Shown: positions 1-10,311 of the stretch, one piece after another
Numbering within the stretch: position 1 is the first letter of the stretch
How the letters are laid out: the number at the start of each line of letters is the position of its first letter
Assembly (NCBI GenBank): GCA_005502925.1
Contig: SCPD01000001.1
Coordinates: 248,001 to 312,000, forward strand
DNA from: Rhizobiales bacterium Y(2018)
GTDB lineage: Bacteria > Pseudomonadota > Alphaproteobacteria > Rhizobiales > Aestuariivirgaceae
Length of the DNA: 64,000 bases
Reading direction: 5' to 3'
Translations under genes and position numbers: made by a program
Notes under the pieces: generated by a model
Databases searched by the model: none
Seen by the model: only the letters and a program-made list of their open reading frames with translations
Told to the model about the DNA's origin: nothing

Positions 1-170
1 AATTCCTCGCGGGTCGGGATGTCGATGCCGAGCCCTTCCTCCACGGCGGCTTCCTCCGTGTGGGTCGGTTCGACCAGATCGATCCAGACTGTGCCCGGCG
101 GAATGACCGGTTTGTCCGACTGAGGAAACTCGGTCAGGCAGCCATTGGCAGTACCATAAGCAACCAGCAT
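1..170 (-). CDS. CorA-family divalent cation transporter, N-terminal fragment
   Basis: The minus strand opens with an ATG at 168-170, preceded by an AGGGGA ribosome site, and reads 56 codons out of the left edge of the window. The visible part contains a WIDLVEPT stretch and then EEGLGIDIPTREE, which is the typical start of the CorA cytoplasmic funnel domain. CorA proteins are pentameric inner-membrane channels for Mg2+ or Co2+. The membrane helices and the GMN signature would lie outside the window, so the transport role rests on the N-terminal match only. It lies downstream of tdh on the same strand with a short gap. Confidence 0.75.
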   Translation of the reverse strand, partial: MLVAYGTANGCLTEFPQSDKPVIPPGTVWIDLVEPTHTEEAAVEEGLGIDIPTREE

Positions 171-189
171 AATCGGTCCCCTGCCATTT

Positions 190-1217
<1,028 letters not shown>

Positions 1218-1218
<1 letters not shown>

Positions 1219-2408
1219 CAGATCACCCCGAGTTCCTGGCCCACTTCCGTAAATGCCGCGGCGGCCTTGTCAATATCCTGCGGCGTGTGGGCGGCCGACA
1301 TCTGGGTGCGGATGCGGGCCGACCCTTGCGGCACCACCGGATAGAAAAAGCCGGTGACGTAGATGCCGCGCTCATAAAGCTTGGCCGCCATGTCCTGGGC
1401 GAGCTTGGCCTCGCCCAGCATCACCGGGATGATCGGATGCTCGCCGGGCAGCAGGTTGAAGCCGGATTTGCTCATGGCGATGCGGAAACGGCGGGCATTG
1501 TCGAAAAGCCCGTTGCGCAGCTCATCGCCGCGCCTCGCCATGGCGATCGCCTGGATGGCGGCGCCGACAATGGGCGGCGGCAGGGAATTGGAAAAGAGGT
1601 AAGGCCTGGAGCGTTGGCGCAGCAGGTCGACGATCGGCTTGGCCGCCGCCACGAAGCCGCCGGCCGAGCCGCCCAGCGCCTTGCCGAGCGTGCCGGTGAT
1701 GATATCGACGCTGACACCCGCGCGGGCTGGGGTTCCCCGACCCTGCGGGCCGATGAAACCGGTGGCGTGGCAGTCGTCCACCATGATCATGGCGTCATGG
1801 GCGTCGGCGAGCTTGCGGATCTGGCCGAGCTTGGCGAGGTAACCGTCCATCGAGAAAACGCCGTCGGTGACGATGATCACCCGGCGCGCGCCTTCCGCCC
1901 GGGCCGCCTTAAGCTGGGCATCAAGGTCGTTCATGTCGCCATTGCGGTAGCGGAAGCGCTTTGCCTTGGAGAGGCGTACGCCGTCAATGATCGAGGCGTG
2001 GTTGAGGCTGTCGGAGACGATAGCGTCCTCCGCCCCGAACAAGGGCTCGAACACGCCGCCATTGGCGTCGAAGCAGGCGGCATAAAGTATGCAATCTTCC
2101 TGCTGTACATAATCGGCGATCTTGGCTTCGAGCTCGCGGTGGAGATCGGTGGTGCCGCAGATGAAGCGCACCGAAGCCATGCCGAGACCATGGGTCTCCA
2201 TGGCGGTCTTGGCCGCCTCGATCAGTGCCGGATGATCGGCGAGACCCAGATAGTTGTTGGCGCAGAAATTGAGCACCTCATGACGGACGCCGTCGCGTAT
2301 GACCTTGATATGCCCGTCCTGGGGCGAGACGATCGGCCGTTCGGTCTTCCACAGGGATTGCGCCTTGATGGCTTCAAGTTCGGTGGCGATATCGGCAAGT
2401 ACAGACAT
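1218..2408 (-). CDS. kbl: Glycine C-acetyltransferase (2-amino-3-ketobutyrate CoA ligase)
   Basis: PLP enzyme that cleaves 2-amino-3-ketobutyrate with CoA to glycine and acetyl-CoA, completing the Tdh pathway in the cytosol. It has 396 residues, normal for the alpha-oxoamine synthase family. The Schiff-base lysine is Lys243 in TLGKALGG. The PLP-contacting MVDDCHATG lies at about 209-217 and NHAS at 136-139. It is the first gene of the kbl-tdh operon and overlaps tdh by one base. The 134 bp between this gene and the divergent DUF2199 gene should hold the operon promoter, but I could not assign hexamers. Confidence 0.96.
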
Positions 2409-2542
2409 CAGGCACTCCTCAGCAACACAAGCCCCCGGCAGGGATGATTCAGGCTAGCACCCCCGTCCCTTAGGAACAGGTGAACACTTTTGCAAATTCG
2501 TCAGTGCAGCTATGCTGACTTTGGCAAGTTGGCGCAATCAAA

Positions 2543-3067
2543 ATGACCCGGCATTACAGCTCATTTCCCGACAGTCTCCGGTACAAATGCTCGAGTTGCG
2601 AAGAGATTCATTCGGGCCTGCCTGATATTACCTTTGCATCGCCGGCCTATTGGAAAGACGGTCTCGACCTGGAAACCTCGCGTCTCACATCCGATCTTTG
2701 CAAAATCGAAGACGAGGACTTCTTCCTGCGCTGCCTTTTGGAGATTCCCATCCGCGAAACCAATGTTTCTCTCGGCTGGGGCGTATGGAGCAGCGTAAGC
2801 CGCGCGAATTTCGACCTCTATGTCGCGGAGTATGACTCGGACAATCCATCGGGGCCGTTTTTCGGCTGGTTCTCCAACAGCCTGCCCGGCTATGCCGAAA
2901 CGCTCAGTCTCAGATGCTCGCTCCAGCCGCAGAATTCGGGCTTGCGCCCGATCCTTGAACTGGAACCTGCAGACCATCAGCTCGCAATCGACCAGCGCGA
3001 CGGTATCACGGTCGAAAGAGCGCTCGAATTCATCGAGCTTTGCGGACTCCGTGTACTGAGCGTCTAG
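2543..3067 (+). CDS. DUF2199 domain-containing protein
   Basis: A 174-residue soluble protein of unknown function that matches the DUF2199 pattern: an N-terminal CSSCEEIHSGLP segment (a CxxC that may bind metal), a SDLCKI segment near residue 52, FFLRCLLEIPI near 63-73, and GWGVWSSVSRANFDLY near 80-95. These are the hallmark blocks of the family. No signal peptide or membrane helix is seen. It stands alone on the plus strand between kbl (divergent) and lpdA (convergent, stops only 3 bp apart). No biochemical role can be inferred from the context. Confidence 0.8.
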   Translation: MTRHYSSFPDSLRYKCSSCEEIHSGLPDITFASPAYWKDGLDLETSRLTSDLCKIEDEDFFLRCLLEIPIRETNVSLGWGVWSSVSRANFDLYVAEYDSDNPSGPFFGWFSNSLPGYAETLSLRCSLQPQNSGLRPILELEPADHQLAIDQRDGITVERALEFIELCGLRVLSV

Positions 3068-3070
3068 GCT

Positions 3071-4510
3071 CTACATGTGAATTACGCGGCCATAAGCGTC
3101 GAGCACGCTTTCATGCATCATCTCGGAAAGCGTGGGATGCGGGAAGACCGAGTGAATCAACTCTTCTTCCGTCGTCTCGAGCCCCATCGCAATCACGAAG
3201 CCCTGGATCAGCTCGGTCACCTCGGCGCCGACCATGTGGGCGCCCAGAAGCTGGCCGGTCTTGGCATCGAAGATGGTCTTGATGAGACCCTGGTCCTCGC
3301 CGAGTGCGATGGCTTTGCCGTTGGCGAGGAACGGGAAGCGGCCGATCTTGACCTCATGGCCGGCGGCCTTCGCCTTCGCTTCGGTGAGGCCGACGGAAGC
3401 CACCTGCGGGTGGCAATAGGTACAGCCCGGGATCTTGTTCTTGTCCATCGGATGGGCGTCGAGGCCCTTGATCTTCTCGACGCAGATGACGCCTTCATGC
3501 TCGGCCTTGTGGGCCAGCATCGGCGGGCCGGCGACGTCGCCGATCGCATAGAGACCCGGCACATTGGTGCGGCCGTATCCGTCGATGACGATGCAGCCCT
3601 TCTCGGTCTTAACACCCAGAGCTTCGAGACCGAGATTTTCGATATTGCCGACGACGCCCACGGCGGAGATCACCCGGTCGACAGTAAGGTCGCTTTTGGT
3701 CCCACCCTGCTCGATCGTCGCGGTCACGGAATTGTCCGACTTCTTCAGCGCCGTCACCTTGGCGCCCGTCTTGATCTTGAGGCCGCGCTTCTCCAGCTGC
3801 TTCTGGGCGATCTTGGCGATCTCGGCATCTTCGACCGGCATGATCTGGTCGACGATCTCGACCACCGTCACATCGACACCCATCGCCTGATAGAAGGAGG
3901 CGAACTCGATGCCGATGGCGCCCGAGCCGACGACCAGGAGCGACTTCGGCATTTCCGGCGGCACCATCGCCTCGAAATAGGTCCAGACCAGCTTGCCATC
4001 GGATTCCAGACCCGGCAGCACGCGCGGCCGGGCGCCCGTCGCGATAATGATATGCTTGGCTTTGTAGGTGCCTGCTCCGATCGTGCCGCGCGGTGGCGTA
4101 TGCTGCGGCTGCATCGGCGCCTTGGTCGTATTGGCGACGATCACCTCGCCGGCCTTGCCAAGCTTCGCTTCACCCCAGATGACCTGCACCTTGTTCTTCT
4201 TGAGCAGGCCGCCGACGCCCATATTGAGGCGGCCCGACACGGCGCGCGAGCGCTGCACCACCGCTTTGGCGTCGAAGCCGACATTATCGGCGGAGAGGCC
4301 GTAATCCTTGGCATGCTGCATGTAATGATAGATCTCGGCCGAGCGCAAAAGCGCCTTGGTCGGGATGCAACCCCAGTTGAGGCAGATGCCGCCCAGATGC
4401 TCGCGCTCGACGATGGCTGTCTTGAAGCCGAGTTGCGCCGCGCGGATGGCGGTCACATAGCCGCCGGGGCCCGAGCCGATGATGATGATGTCGAATTCCG
4501 TATCGGCCAT
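3071..4510 (-). CDS. lpdA: Dihydrolipoyl dehydrogenase (E3)
   Basis: FAD-dependent E3 subunit that reoxidises the dihydrolipoyl arms of the pyruvate dehydrogenase complex and passes electrons to NAD+. The 479-residue protein has the FAD motif GSGPGG at 13-18, the redox disulfide Cys43/Cys48 in GICLNWGCIPTK, a second nucleotide motif GSGAIG in the NAD domain, and the C-terminal catalytic pair in HPTLSE (His458, Glu463). It is the last gene of the pdh cluster and follows the SGNH hydrolase by about 10 bp. Assignment to PDH rather than 2-oxoglutarate dehydrogenase follows from position. Confidence 0.97.
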   Translation of the reverse strand: MADTEFDIIIIGSGPGGYVTAIRAAQLGFKTAIVEREHLGGICLNWGCIPTKALLRSAEIYHYMQHAKDYGLSADNVGFDAKAVVQRSRAVSGRLNMGVGGLLKKNKVQVIWGEAKLGKAGEVIVANTTKAPMQPQHTPPRGTIGAGTYKAKHIIIATGARPRVLPGLESDGKLVWTYFEAMVPPEMPKSLLVVGSGAIGIEFASFYQAMGVDVTVVEIVDQIMPVEDAEIAKIAQKQLEKRGLKIKTGAKVTALKKSDNSVTATIEQGGTKSDLTVDRVISAVGVVGNIENLGLEALGVKTEKGCIVIDGYGRTNVPGLYAIGDVAGPPMLAHKAEHEGVICVEKIKGLDAHPMDKNKIPGCTYCHPQVASVGLTEAKAKAAGHEVKIGRFPFLANGKAIALGEDQGLIKTIFDAKTGQLLGAHMVGAEVTELIQGFVIAMGLETTEEELIHSVFPHPTLSEMMHESVLDAYGRVIHM

Positions 4511-4520
4511 GGGGCCCTCC

Positions 4521-5162
4521 TCACAAACTCAAAATGCCTTTCACCACCGGCACGAGACCCGTGCCGATGGCGCGCGTATTGGCGGCGTCGAGATGGACGC
4601 CGTCGGTCGGATCAGCCTTGGCGACGCTCGCGGCGTCGAAGAAATGACAGTCAGTCTCACCGGCGAGCTTCGCATACTGGATCCCGAGATTCTTGGACTC
4701 GGCAATGGCATGCTCGAGATAGCCGGCGAAGTCCTCATCCTCAGTCTTGCCGAGATGCGGCGGCGACATCAGCAGGATATGCGGCACGACGCAGCCGGGC
4801 TTGTAGGCATAGCTACGGACGATCTCGACGAGCCGAGCCATGCCGAGACGCGCCTCGAGCGCGCGCTGGCGGCCTTCCCATTTGAGGTCGTTGGTGCCGA
4901 GCATGATGATGACGAGATCGAGCGGCTGGTGGGTCGACAGTGCAATCGGCAGCGCGACGGCGCCGCTGCGGTTCTCGAAGACATAAGGATCGTCATGAAC
5001 CGTCATGCGGCCGTTCTGGCCCTCTTCGATGACACGCGCCTTGCCGCCAAGTCCCGCCGCCAGGACATTCGGCCAGCGGTCCTCGAAGTCATGCCGCGTC
5101 CAGACGCCGGCCTTGAAGCCCCAGGTGAGCGAGTCGCCGAAAGCGAGAATATGTTTGGTCAT
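4521..5162 (-). CDS. SGNH/GDSL-family hydrolase
   Basis: Predicted esterase or lipase of 213 residues. The four SGNH blocks are visible: GDSL with nucleophile Ser11, Gly48 in EEGQNGR, Asn91 in LGTND, and the Asp187/His190 pair in DPTDGVHLD. I chose the ATG at 5160-5162 because residues upstream of it do not resemble the family and because it overlaps the stop of the upstream gene in an ATGA arrangement. No signal peptide is seen, so it is probably cytosolic. It sits between pdhC and lpdA. A GDSL hydrolase near lpdA also occurs in other Rhizobiales. The substrate is unknown. Confidence 0.85.
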   Translation of the reverse strand: MTKHILAFGDSLTWGFKAGVWTRHDFEDRWPNVLAAGLGGKARVIEEGQNGRMTVHDDPYVFENRSGAVALPIALSTHQPLDLVIIMLGTNDLKWEGRQRALEARLGMARLVEIVRSYAYKPGCVVPHILLMSPPHLGKTEDEDFAGYLEHAIAESKNLGIQYAKLAGETDCHFFDAASVAKADPTDGVHLDAANTRAIGTGLVPVVKGILSL

Positions 5163-5716
5163 ATCTTGCCTCTCACGACCTTGACGGGCTGGCCCGCTTC
5201 GGATTCGACCTGACGCAAGAAGGACGCCTCGATGGGCGGCCAATTCCAAAACGTGATCGTTACATCACCGAACGCCCAAAAGGGCTCGGTCCGCCATTTG
5301 GCGATCGAGGTGGAAGAAAAACATGCCGGGCATTCCAACATGCCTTCACCGCCGCGATGCCACTCATCAGCGGCCTGAATGAAGGCCGGCGGGATGGCTT
5401 CAGCATCACCCATCGGCGTTCCACAGGCCGTACAAGATACCGGTCCCAGGCCTCCTTGCACGGCGCTGTTCACGCGACGGCGAGGATCGATGTGGATGTC
5501 CCGGAATCCGATGTCCCGCCAATTGCGCGCCTCAGTCGTCCAGGCCTCATCCGCCCGGGGGCCGGGACTAAGCTCCATGACGCCCTGTGGCGTCGGTGCT
5601 CCGCCTGCACACGCTATTCCTCTGGCAACCAGCCACTCCGAAAGCCGGGCCGCGACGGCGGTCGCATTTCCAGTTCCTGTTTCAGGCAAGACGAAGGACT
5701 GAAAGGAATCGCCCAT
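5159..5716 (-). CDS. Conserved protein with a putative zinc ribbon
   Basis: A 185-residue protein I cannot place in a named family. It carries two CxxC pairs, Cys95/Cys98 (CTACG) and Cys129/Cys132 (CPACF), about 30 residues apart, which suggests a treble-clef or ribbon zinc site. A tryptophan-rich C-terminal stretch (FWAFGDVTITFWNWPP) follows. There is no signal peptide or membrane segment. It begins 9 bp after the pdhC stop and overlaps the SGNH hydrolase by 4 bp, so it is co-translated within the pdh operon. The placement suggests a housekeeping link to the complex, but that is inference only. Confidence 0.7.
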   Translation of the reverse strand: MGDSFQSFVLPETGTGNATAVAARLSEWLVARGIACAGGAPTPQGVMELSPGPRADEAWTTEARNWRDIGFRDIHIDPRRRVNSAVQGGLGPVSCTACGTPMGDAEAIPPAFIQAADEWHRGGEGMLECPACFSSTSIAKWRTEPFWAFGDVTITFWNWPPIEASFLRQVESEAGQPVKVVRGKI

Positions 5717-5725
5717 CGGCTTTCA

Positions 5726-7057
5726 TCACGCCATCATCAGCGCCGGTTCTTCGATGAGCACCTTGAAGGCCTGGAGCAATTGGGCGCCGAGAGCGCCGTC
5801 GACGGCACGATGATCGACCGAGAGCGTGCACATCATCTGGGTGCGGATCTCGATCTTGTCGCCGACCACGGCCGGCTTCTTCTCGCCGGCGCCGACCGCG
5901 AGGATCGTCGCATGCGGCGGGTTGATCACGGCGGAGAAGTTCTCGATGCCATACATGCCGAGATTGGAGACGGCGGTGGTGCCGCCCTGATATTCCTGCG
6001 GCGCGAGGCGGCGCTTCCTGGCGCGCGCCGCCAGGTCCTTCATCTCGAGCGAGATCGCCGACAGCGTCTTGGTCTCGGCCTTGCGGATGATGGGCGTGAA
6101 GAGTCCACCCTCGATCGCCACCGCGACGCCGACATCGGAATGCTTGTGCTTCAGCATGCCGCCTTCCGTCCATGTCGCATTGGCGTCGGGCACACGCTGC
6201 AGCGCCAGTGCCAGGGCTTTGATGACGAAGTCGTTGACCGACAGCTTCCAGGCCGGGTTCTTCTCCTTGTCGCGCGGCGCATGTGCGTTGAGGCGCTCGC
6301 GCACGCCGAGGAGATTCTCCAGATCGCAGGAGATGCTCAGATAGAAATGCGGAATGGTCTGCTTGGCCTGCATGAGGCGCGAGGCGATGACCTTGCGCAT
6401 GCCGTCATGCGGCACGACCTCGAAGGAGCCCGGCTCGAAGAGCTTGACGATCGCCTCGTCGGCCATCGGCGCAGCCAGCTGAGTGGGCGCACCTGCGGCC
6501 GCTGCCGGCGCCTTGGTGCCCGGCTTGGCGCTCTCGACGTCCTTGAGCACGATGCGGCCATGCGGCCCTGAGCCTTGCAGCGCGGCAAGATCGATACCTT
6601 TGTCCTTGGCGATGCGACGCGCCAGGGGCGACGCGAAAACGCGCCCGCCGGCATGGCCGTTAGCCTTGGCGGCGGCAGGTGCTGCAGCTTGCGGCTTCGC
6701 GGCCGGAGCGGCGGCGGCCTCGGCCTTTGCCGGCGCGGCAGCCAGTGCCGCGGCAGCGGGCTTCGGTGCGGCCGACGCCGGCGCCGCGCCCGCCTTGATG
6801 TCGGAGGCTTGCTCGCCCTCGCCCAGAAGCACGGCGATCGGCGTGTTCACCGCGACTTCGTCGGTGCCTTCGGCGATCAGGATCTTGCCGACGATGCCTT
6901 CATCGACGGCTTCGACTTCCATCGTCGCCTTGTCGGTCTCGATCTCGGCGAGGATATCGCCGGACTTCACCGTATCGCCTTCCTTCTTGAGCCATTTGGC
7001 GAGCTTGCCCTTTTCCATCGTGGGCGATAGAGCGGGCATGAGGATATTGGTGGGCAT
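5726..7057 (-). CDS. pdhC: Dihydrolipoamide acetyltransferase, PDH E2
   Basis: Core E2 of the pyruvate dehydrogenase complex, transferring acetyl groups from lipoyl arms to CoA. In its 443 residues are one lipoyl domain (lipoylated Lys43 in ETDKATM), an Ala/Pro-rich linker at about 85-135, an E3/E1-binding domain near 139-175 ([16 protein letters not shown]), and the catalytic core ending with His416 and Asp420 in DHRAVDG. It follows pdhB by 12 bp. One lipoyl domain here plus one on PdhB is the usual rhizobial arrangement. Confidence 0.97.
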   Translation of the reverse strand: MPTNILMPALSPTMEKGKLAKWLKKEGDTVKSGDILAEIETDKATMEVEAVDEGIVGKILIAEGTDEVAVNTPIAVLLGEGEQASDIKAGAAPASAAPKPAAAALAAAPAKAEAAAAPAAKPQAAAPAAAKANGHAGGRVFASPLARRIAKDKGIDLAALQGSGPHGRIVLKDVESAKPGTKAPAAAAGAPTQLAAPMADEAIVKLFEPGSFEVVPHDGMRKVIASRLMQAKQTIPHFYLSISCDLENLLGVRERLNAHAPRDKEKNPAWKLSVNDFVIKALALALQRVPDANATWTEGGMLKHKHSDVGVAVAIEGGLFTPIIRKAETKTLSAISLEMKDLAARARKRRLAPQEYQGGTTAVSNLGMYGIENFSAVINPPHATILAVGAGEKKPAVVGDKIEIRTQMMCTLSVDHRAVDGALGAQLLQAFKVLIEEPALMMA

Positions 7058-7069
7058 CAGCGCGCTCCC

Positions 7070-8446
7070 TTACACATAGAGGACAGACTTCACGGCCTGG
7101 ACGACATCGTCCACGCTGGGCAGCGCCAGCTTCTCGAGATTGGCGGCATAAGGCATCGGCACGTCCTTGCCGTTCACCCGCGCCACCGGCGCGTCGAGAT
7201 AGTCGAAAGCATGCGTCATCAATTGCGCGGCGATCTCGGTACCGACCGAACATTGCGGCCACGCCTCCTCGACGGTGACGCAGCGATTGGTCTTCTTCAC
7301 GCTTTCAACGACGGTCGCAATGTCCATCGGCCGGATGGTCCTGAGATCGATGACCTCGGCCTCGATGCCCTCGGCGGCGAGCTTGTCGGCGGCGCTCAAC
7401 GCATAGGTCATGCCGATGCCGAAGGAGACGATCGTCACATGTTTGCCGGGCCGCGCGACTTTCGCCTTGCCGATCGGCACGATCCAGTCGTCGACCTTCG
7501 GGACATCGAAGCTCTTGCCGTAGAGGATTTCGTTCTCGAGGAAGATCACCGGGTTCGGATCACGGATGGCGGCTTTCATCAGGCCGAGCGCGTCGGCCGC
7601 CGAATAAGGCATCACCACTTTGAGGCCGGGCACGCTCGAATACCAGGCGGCATAGTCCTGGCTGTGCTGGGCGCCGACACGGGCGGCGGCGCCATTGGGC
7701 CCGCGGAACACGATCGAGCAGCCCATCTGGCCGCCCGCCATATAGAGTGTCTTGGCGGCCGAGTTGATGATCTGGTCCATCGCCTGCATGGCGAAGTTGA
7801 AGGTCATGAATTCGACGATCGGCTTCAGGCCGGCGAAACCCGCACCGACCGCGATGCCGGTGAAGCCGTGTTCGGTGATCGGCGTGTCGATGACGCGCTC
7901 GGGCCCGAATTCATCGAGCATGCCTTGGCTGATCTTATAGGCGCCCTGATACTGGCCGACCTCCTCGCCCATGAGGAAGACACTCTTGTCGCGGCGCATT
8001 TCTTCCGACATCGCCAGACGCAGCGCCTCGCGGACCGTCATGTGGACCATCTCGGTGCCTTCCGGCACTTCCGTATCCTTGAGCGTCGACGTCGCAATGG
8101 CGGGAGCGGCCGGCGCTTCGGTCTTGGCTTCCGCCTGCGGCGCAGCTGCAGGCTTTTCCTCAGCCTTGGCCGCGGCCGGTTTCGGCGCCGCGGCGGGTGC
8201 GGCTTCGCCGTCGGCCAGGATGATGGCGATCGGCGTATTGACCTTCACATTCTCAGTGCCCTCGGGCACCAGAATCTCGGTGAGCTTGCCTTCGTCGACG
8301 GCTTCGACTTCCATCGTCGCCTTGTCGGTCTCGATCTCGGCGATGACGTCACCCGATTTGACATTGTCGCCTACTTGCTTGAGCCATTTGGCGAGCTTGC
8401 CTTCCTCCATGGTGGGAGAAAGCGCGGGCATGAGGATATTCGGCAT
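7070..8446 (-). CDS. pdhB: Pyruvate dehydrogenase E1 beta with N-terminal lipoyl domain
   Basis: Beta subunit of the heterotetrameric E1 that decarboxylates pyruvate with thiamine diphosphate. The protein is 458 residues, longer than the usual 330, because residues 1-80 form a lipoyl domain (Lys42 in ETDKATM) followed by an Ala/Pro/Glu-rich linker to about 130. The transketolase-like pyrimidine-binding domain begins near [13 protein letters not shown]. The lipoyl fusion is a known feature of alphaproteobacterial PdhB and supports the taxonomic call. It lies 26 bp after the small membrane protein gene. Confidence 0.97.
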   Translation of the reverse strand: MPNILMPALSPTMEEGKLAKWLKQVGDNVKSGDVIAEIETDKATMEVEAVDEGKLTEILVPEGTENVKVNTPIAIILADGEAAPAAAPKPAAAKAEEKPAAAPQAEAKTEAPAAPAIATSTLKDTEVPEGTEMVHMTVREALRLAMSEEMRRDKSVFLMGEEVGQYQGAYKISQGMLDEFGPERVIDTPITEHGFTGIAVGAGFAGLKPIVEFMTFNFAMQAMDQIINSAAKTLYMAGGQMGCSIVFRGPNGAAARVGAQHSQDYAAWYSSVPGLKVVMPYSAADALGLMKAAIRDPNPVIFLENEILYGKSFDVPKVDDWIVPIGKAKVARPGKHVTIVSFGIGMTYALSAADKLAAEGIEAEVIDLRTIRPMDIATVVESVKKTNRCVTVEEAWPQCSVGTEIAAQLMTHAFDYLDAPVARVNGKDVPMPYAANLEKLALPSVDDVVQAVKSVLYV

Positions 8447-8472
8447 GGATCAGGTCTCCGAAAAGGCTCAGA

Positions 8473-8772
8473 TCAGGCTGGCTTGAGGAAGAGGATTGAA
8501 AGCACCACGATGAAGATGGCGCCGATGACGGCGAAAAACACCAGAAAGGCACGTTTGTAGCGAACGATATGCGGCGTGACGGCGGGGCCCAAACGTGCCT
8601 CGAGCGCGGCGAAGCGCCAGCGGCCGAGGTCGAAATAGGCCGTGAGCTTGTCGCCTTTGGGTGCCAACTGCACCACCGACAACGCACTCAAGGCAGCCAT
8701 CGCCCAGGCGATGAATGCGACGAGCGCGCCCACGAACATCATCACATGGATGAGCCCGCCCATCTCAGGCAT
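8473..8772 (-). CDS. Small two-helix membrane protein inside the pdh operon
   Basis: A 99-residue protein of unknown family. Two clear hydrophobic segments are visible: about residues 6-31 (LIHVMMFVGALVAFIAWAMA) and 72-96 (AFLVFFAVIGAIFIVVLSIL). They are separated by a basic and acidic loop of about 40 residues. Its start overlaps the end of pdhA by 8 bp, and pdhB follows 26 bp after its stop, so it is co-transcribed and probably translationally coupled to E1 alpha. I know of no membrane component of the pyruvate dehydrogenase complex, so its role is open. The frame is unlikely to be spurious given the overlap and the high third-position GC. Confidence 0.75.
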   Translation of the reverse strand: MPEMGGLIHVMMFVGALVAFIAWAMAALSALSVVQLAPKGDKLTAYFDLGRWRFAALEARLGPAVTPHIVRYKRAFLVFFAVIGAIFIVVLSILFLKPA

Positions 8773-9814
8773 TCACATAGATATCGGTCCACAATTCGGA
8801 AGGATCAGGCTCGGGATCGGACTGCGCGAATTCGGCGGCCTCCATCACGATGGCGCGGATCTCGGCGTCGATCTTCTTGAGCTCGTCCTCGTTCGCGGCC
8901 CCGGTCTCGATCAGGCGTTTCTTCACCTGCTCGATCGGATCGGATTCCTCGCGCATCTTCTGCACTTCTTCCTTGGCGCGGTACTTGGCCGGATCCGACA
9001 TCGAATGGCCACGATAACGGTAGGTCATCATTTCGAGGATATAGGGACCGTCACCGGCGCGGCAGTGCGCCACGGCCTTCTCGCCGGCGGCTCTCACCGC
9101 GCGTACATCCATGCCGTCGACCTGCTCGCCCGGAATGCCGTAGACGGAACCGCGGTTGAACAGCTCTTCCGACTTGGCGGCGGAACGGGTCACCGCCGTG
9201 CCCATGGCATAGCGGTTGTTCTCGATGATGAAGATGACCGGCAGCTTCCACAACGCCGCCATGTTGAAGGTTTCGTAGACCTGGCCCTGATTGGACGCAC
9301 CTTCGCCGAAATAGGTCAGCGCGACATGGTCGTTGCCGCGATATTTGTTGGCGAAGGCCAGCCCTGCGCCGAGCGGCACCTGGGCGCCGACGATGCCGTG
9401 GCCGCCGAAGAACTGCTTCTCGCGGCTGAACATGTGCATCGAGCCGCCCTTGCCCTTGGAATAGCCGCCACGGCGGCCGGTGAGCTCGGCCATGACGCCC
9501 TTGGGGTCCATGCCGGTCGCCAGCATATGGCCGTGATCGCGATAGGAGGTGATGACCTGGTCGCCCGGCTTCAGCGCCATCTGCATGCCGACGACGACGG
9601 CCTCCTGGCCGATATAGAGGTGGCAGAAACCACCGATGAAGCCCATGCCATAAAGCTGGCCCGCCTTCTCTTCGAAGCGGCGGATCAGCAGCATGTCATG
9701 ATAGGCCTGGAACTCCTCTTCCCGGTCGAAGATGTCGCCGGTCTCGTCCGACTTCCCCTCGCCCCTTTGATTCTTCTGGGATTTCTTCGCGATATAGGCC
9801 GATTTGACCGCCAT
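8765..9814 (-). CDS. pdhA: Pyruvate dehydrogenase E1 alpha
   Basis: Thiamine-diphosphate-dependent E1 alpha, partner of PdhB. The 349 residues are the family length. The TPP/Mg motif begins at YFGEGASNQG and ends at IIENN. The regulated-loop region with YRGHSMSDPAKYR is well conserved. The start region AVKSAYIAKKSQKNQR is basic and low complexity, as in other short bacterial E1 alpha proteins. It is the first gene of the pdh cluster. The 115 bp upstream to ftsB contain a TATAGT hexamer on the minus strand near 9850, a possible -10 without a convincing -35. Confidence 0.97.
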   Translation of the reverse strand: MAVKSAYIAKKSQKNQRGEGKSDETGDIFDREEEFQAYHDMLLIRRFEEKAGQLYGMGFIGGFCHLYIGQEAVVVGMQMALKPGDQVITSYRDHGHMLATGMDPKGVMAELTGRRGGYSKGKGGSMHMFSREKQFFGGHGIVGAQVPLGAGLAFANKYRGNDHVALTYFGEGASNQGQVYETFNMAALWKLPVIFIIENNRYAMGTAVTRSAAKSEELFNRGSVYGIPGEQVDGMDVRAVRAAGEKAVAHCRAGDGPYILEMMTYRYRGHSMSDPAKYRAKEEVQKMREESDPIEQVKKRLIETGAANEDELKKIDAEIRAIVMEAAEFAQSDPEPDPSELWTDIYVNA

Positions 9815-9929
9815 AGCGCTGCCTCTCCATCGTTTTCTTGACGGCGACTATAGCACTAAATGCTTGGTTCGATGGGGAAAAGTCTTAATTAACTGGAATT
9901 CGGTTTATCGGCCGGAATCTTAAGGAGAT

Positions 9930-10226
9930 TCAGTTCGGAAACCTGACGATGAGCTCGCCAGGCTTGCCGAAATCGAGGGTCGAGCGCGCCAGCTCCTCGA
10001 GCATGTCTGGGTCGATCGATTGCGGGCGCATCAGCGCGACCCGGCGTTCCAGCGCCTGGCGCTCCCCACGGATCTCAGTGACTTTGGCATCGAGCACCTC
10101 GGCCTTGGCGGTAAGCGCATCGCGGTGATCGAAGCTGCGCGGACCATAATAGCCATGCCAGCTGAAATAGCCGAGCAAGCCCATGCAAACGATCATGACG
10201 ATGAGGTCGAATTTGCGCTTCACCAT
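9930..10226 (-). CDS. ftsB: FtsB/DivIC-type septum formation initiator
   Basis: A 98-residue bitopic membrane protein: a short basic N-terminus, one transmembrane helix at about 7-22 (DLIVMIVCMGLLGYFSW), then a periplasmic coiled coil from about 36 to 68 (ALTAKAEVLDAKVTEIRGER) and a short tail. This is the layout of FtsB, which joins FtsL and FtsQ in the divisome. It lies upstream of pdhA on the same strand, as in many Rhizobiales, where eno usually precedes it. Here eno is 28 kb away. The divergent Rrf2 gene starts 86 bp away. Confidence 0.85.
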   Translation of the reverse strand: MVKRKFDLIVMIVCMGLLGYFSWHGYYGPRSFDHRDALTAKAEVLDAKVTEIRGERQALERRVALMRPQSIDPDMLEELARSTLDFGKPGELIVRFPN

Positions 10227-10311
10227 GACTCCGAAAGTGACGGCTCACGGTTAACATTGCGTTGCTTGTAAAGCGGGGCCGCCGTAAATATGTAATGGAC
10301 GGAGTTGCATA

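Noticed and set aside
3077-4885. 602-codon plus-strand frame over lpdA
   Set aside because: Antisense shadow of lpdA and the SGNH gene; no recognisable domain and heavy His/Asp/Arg content.
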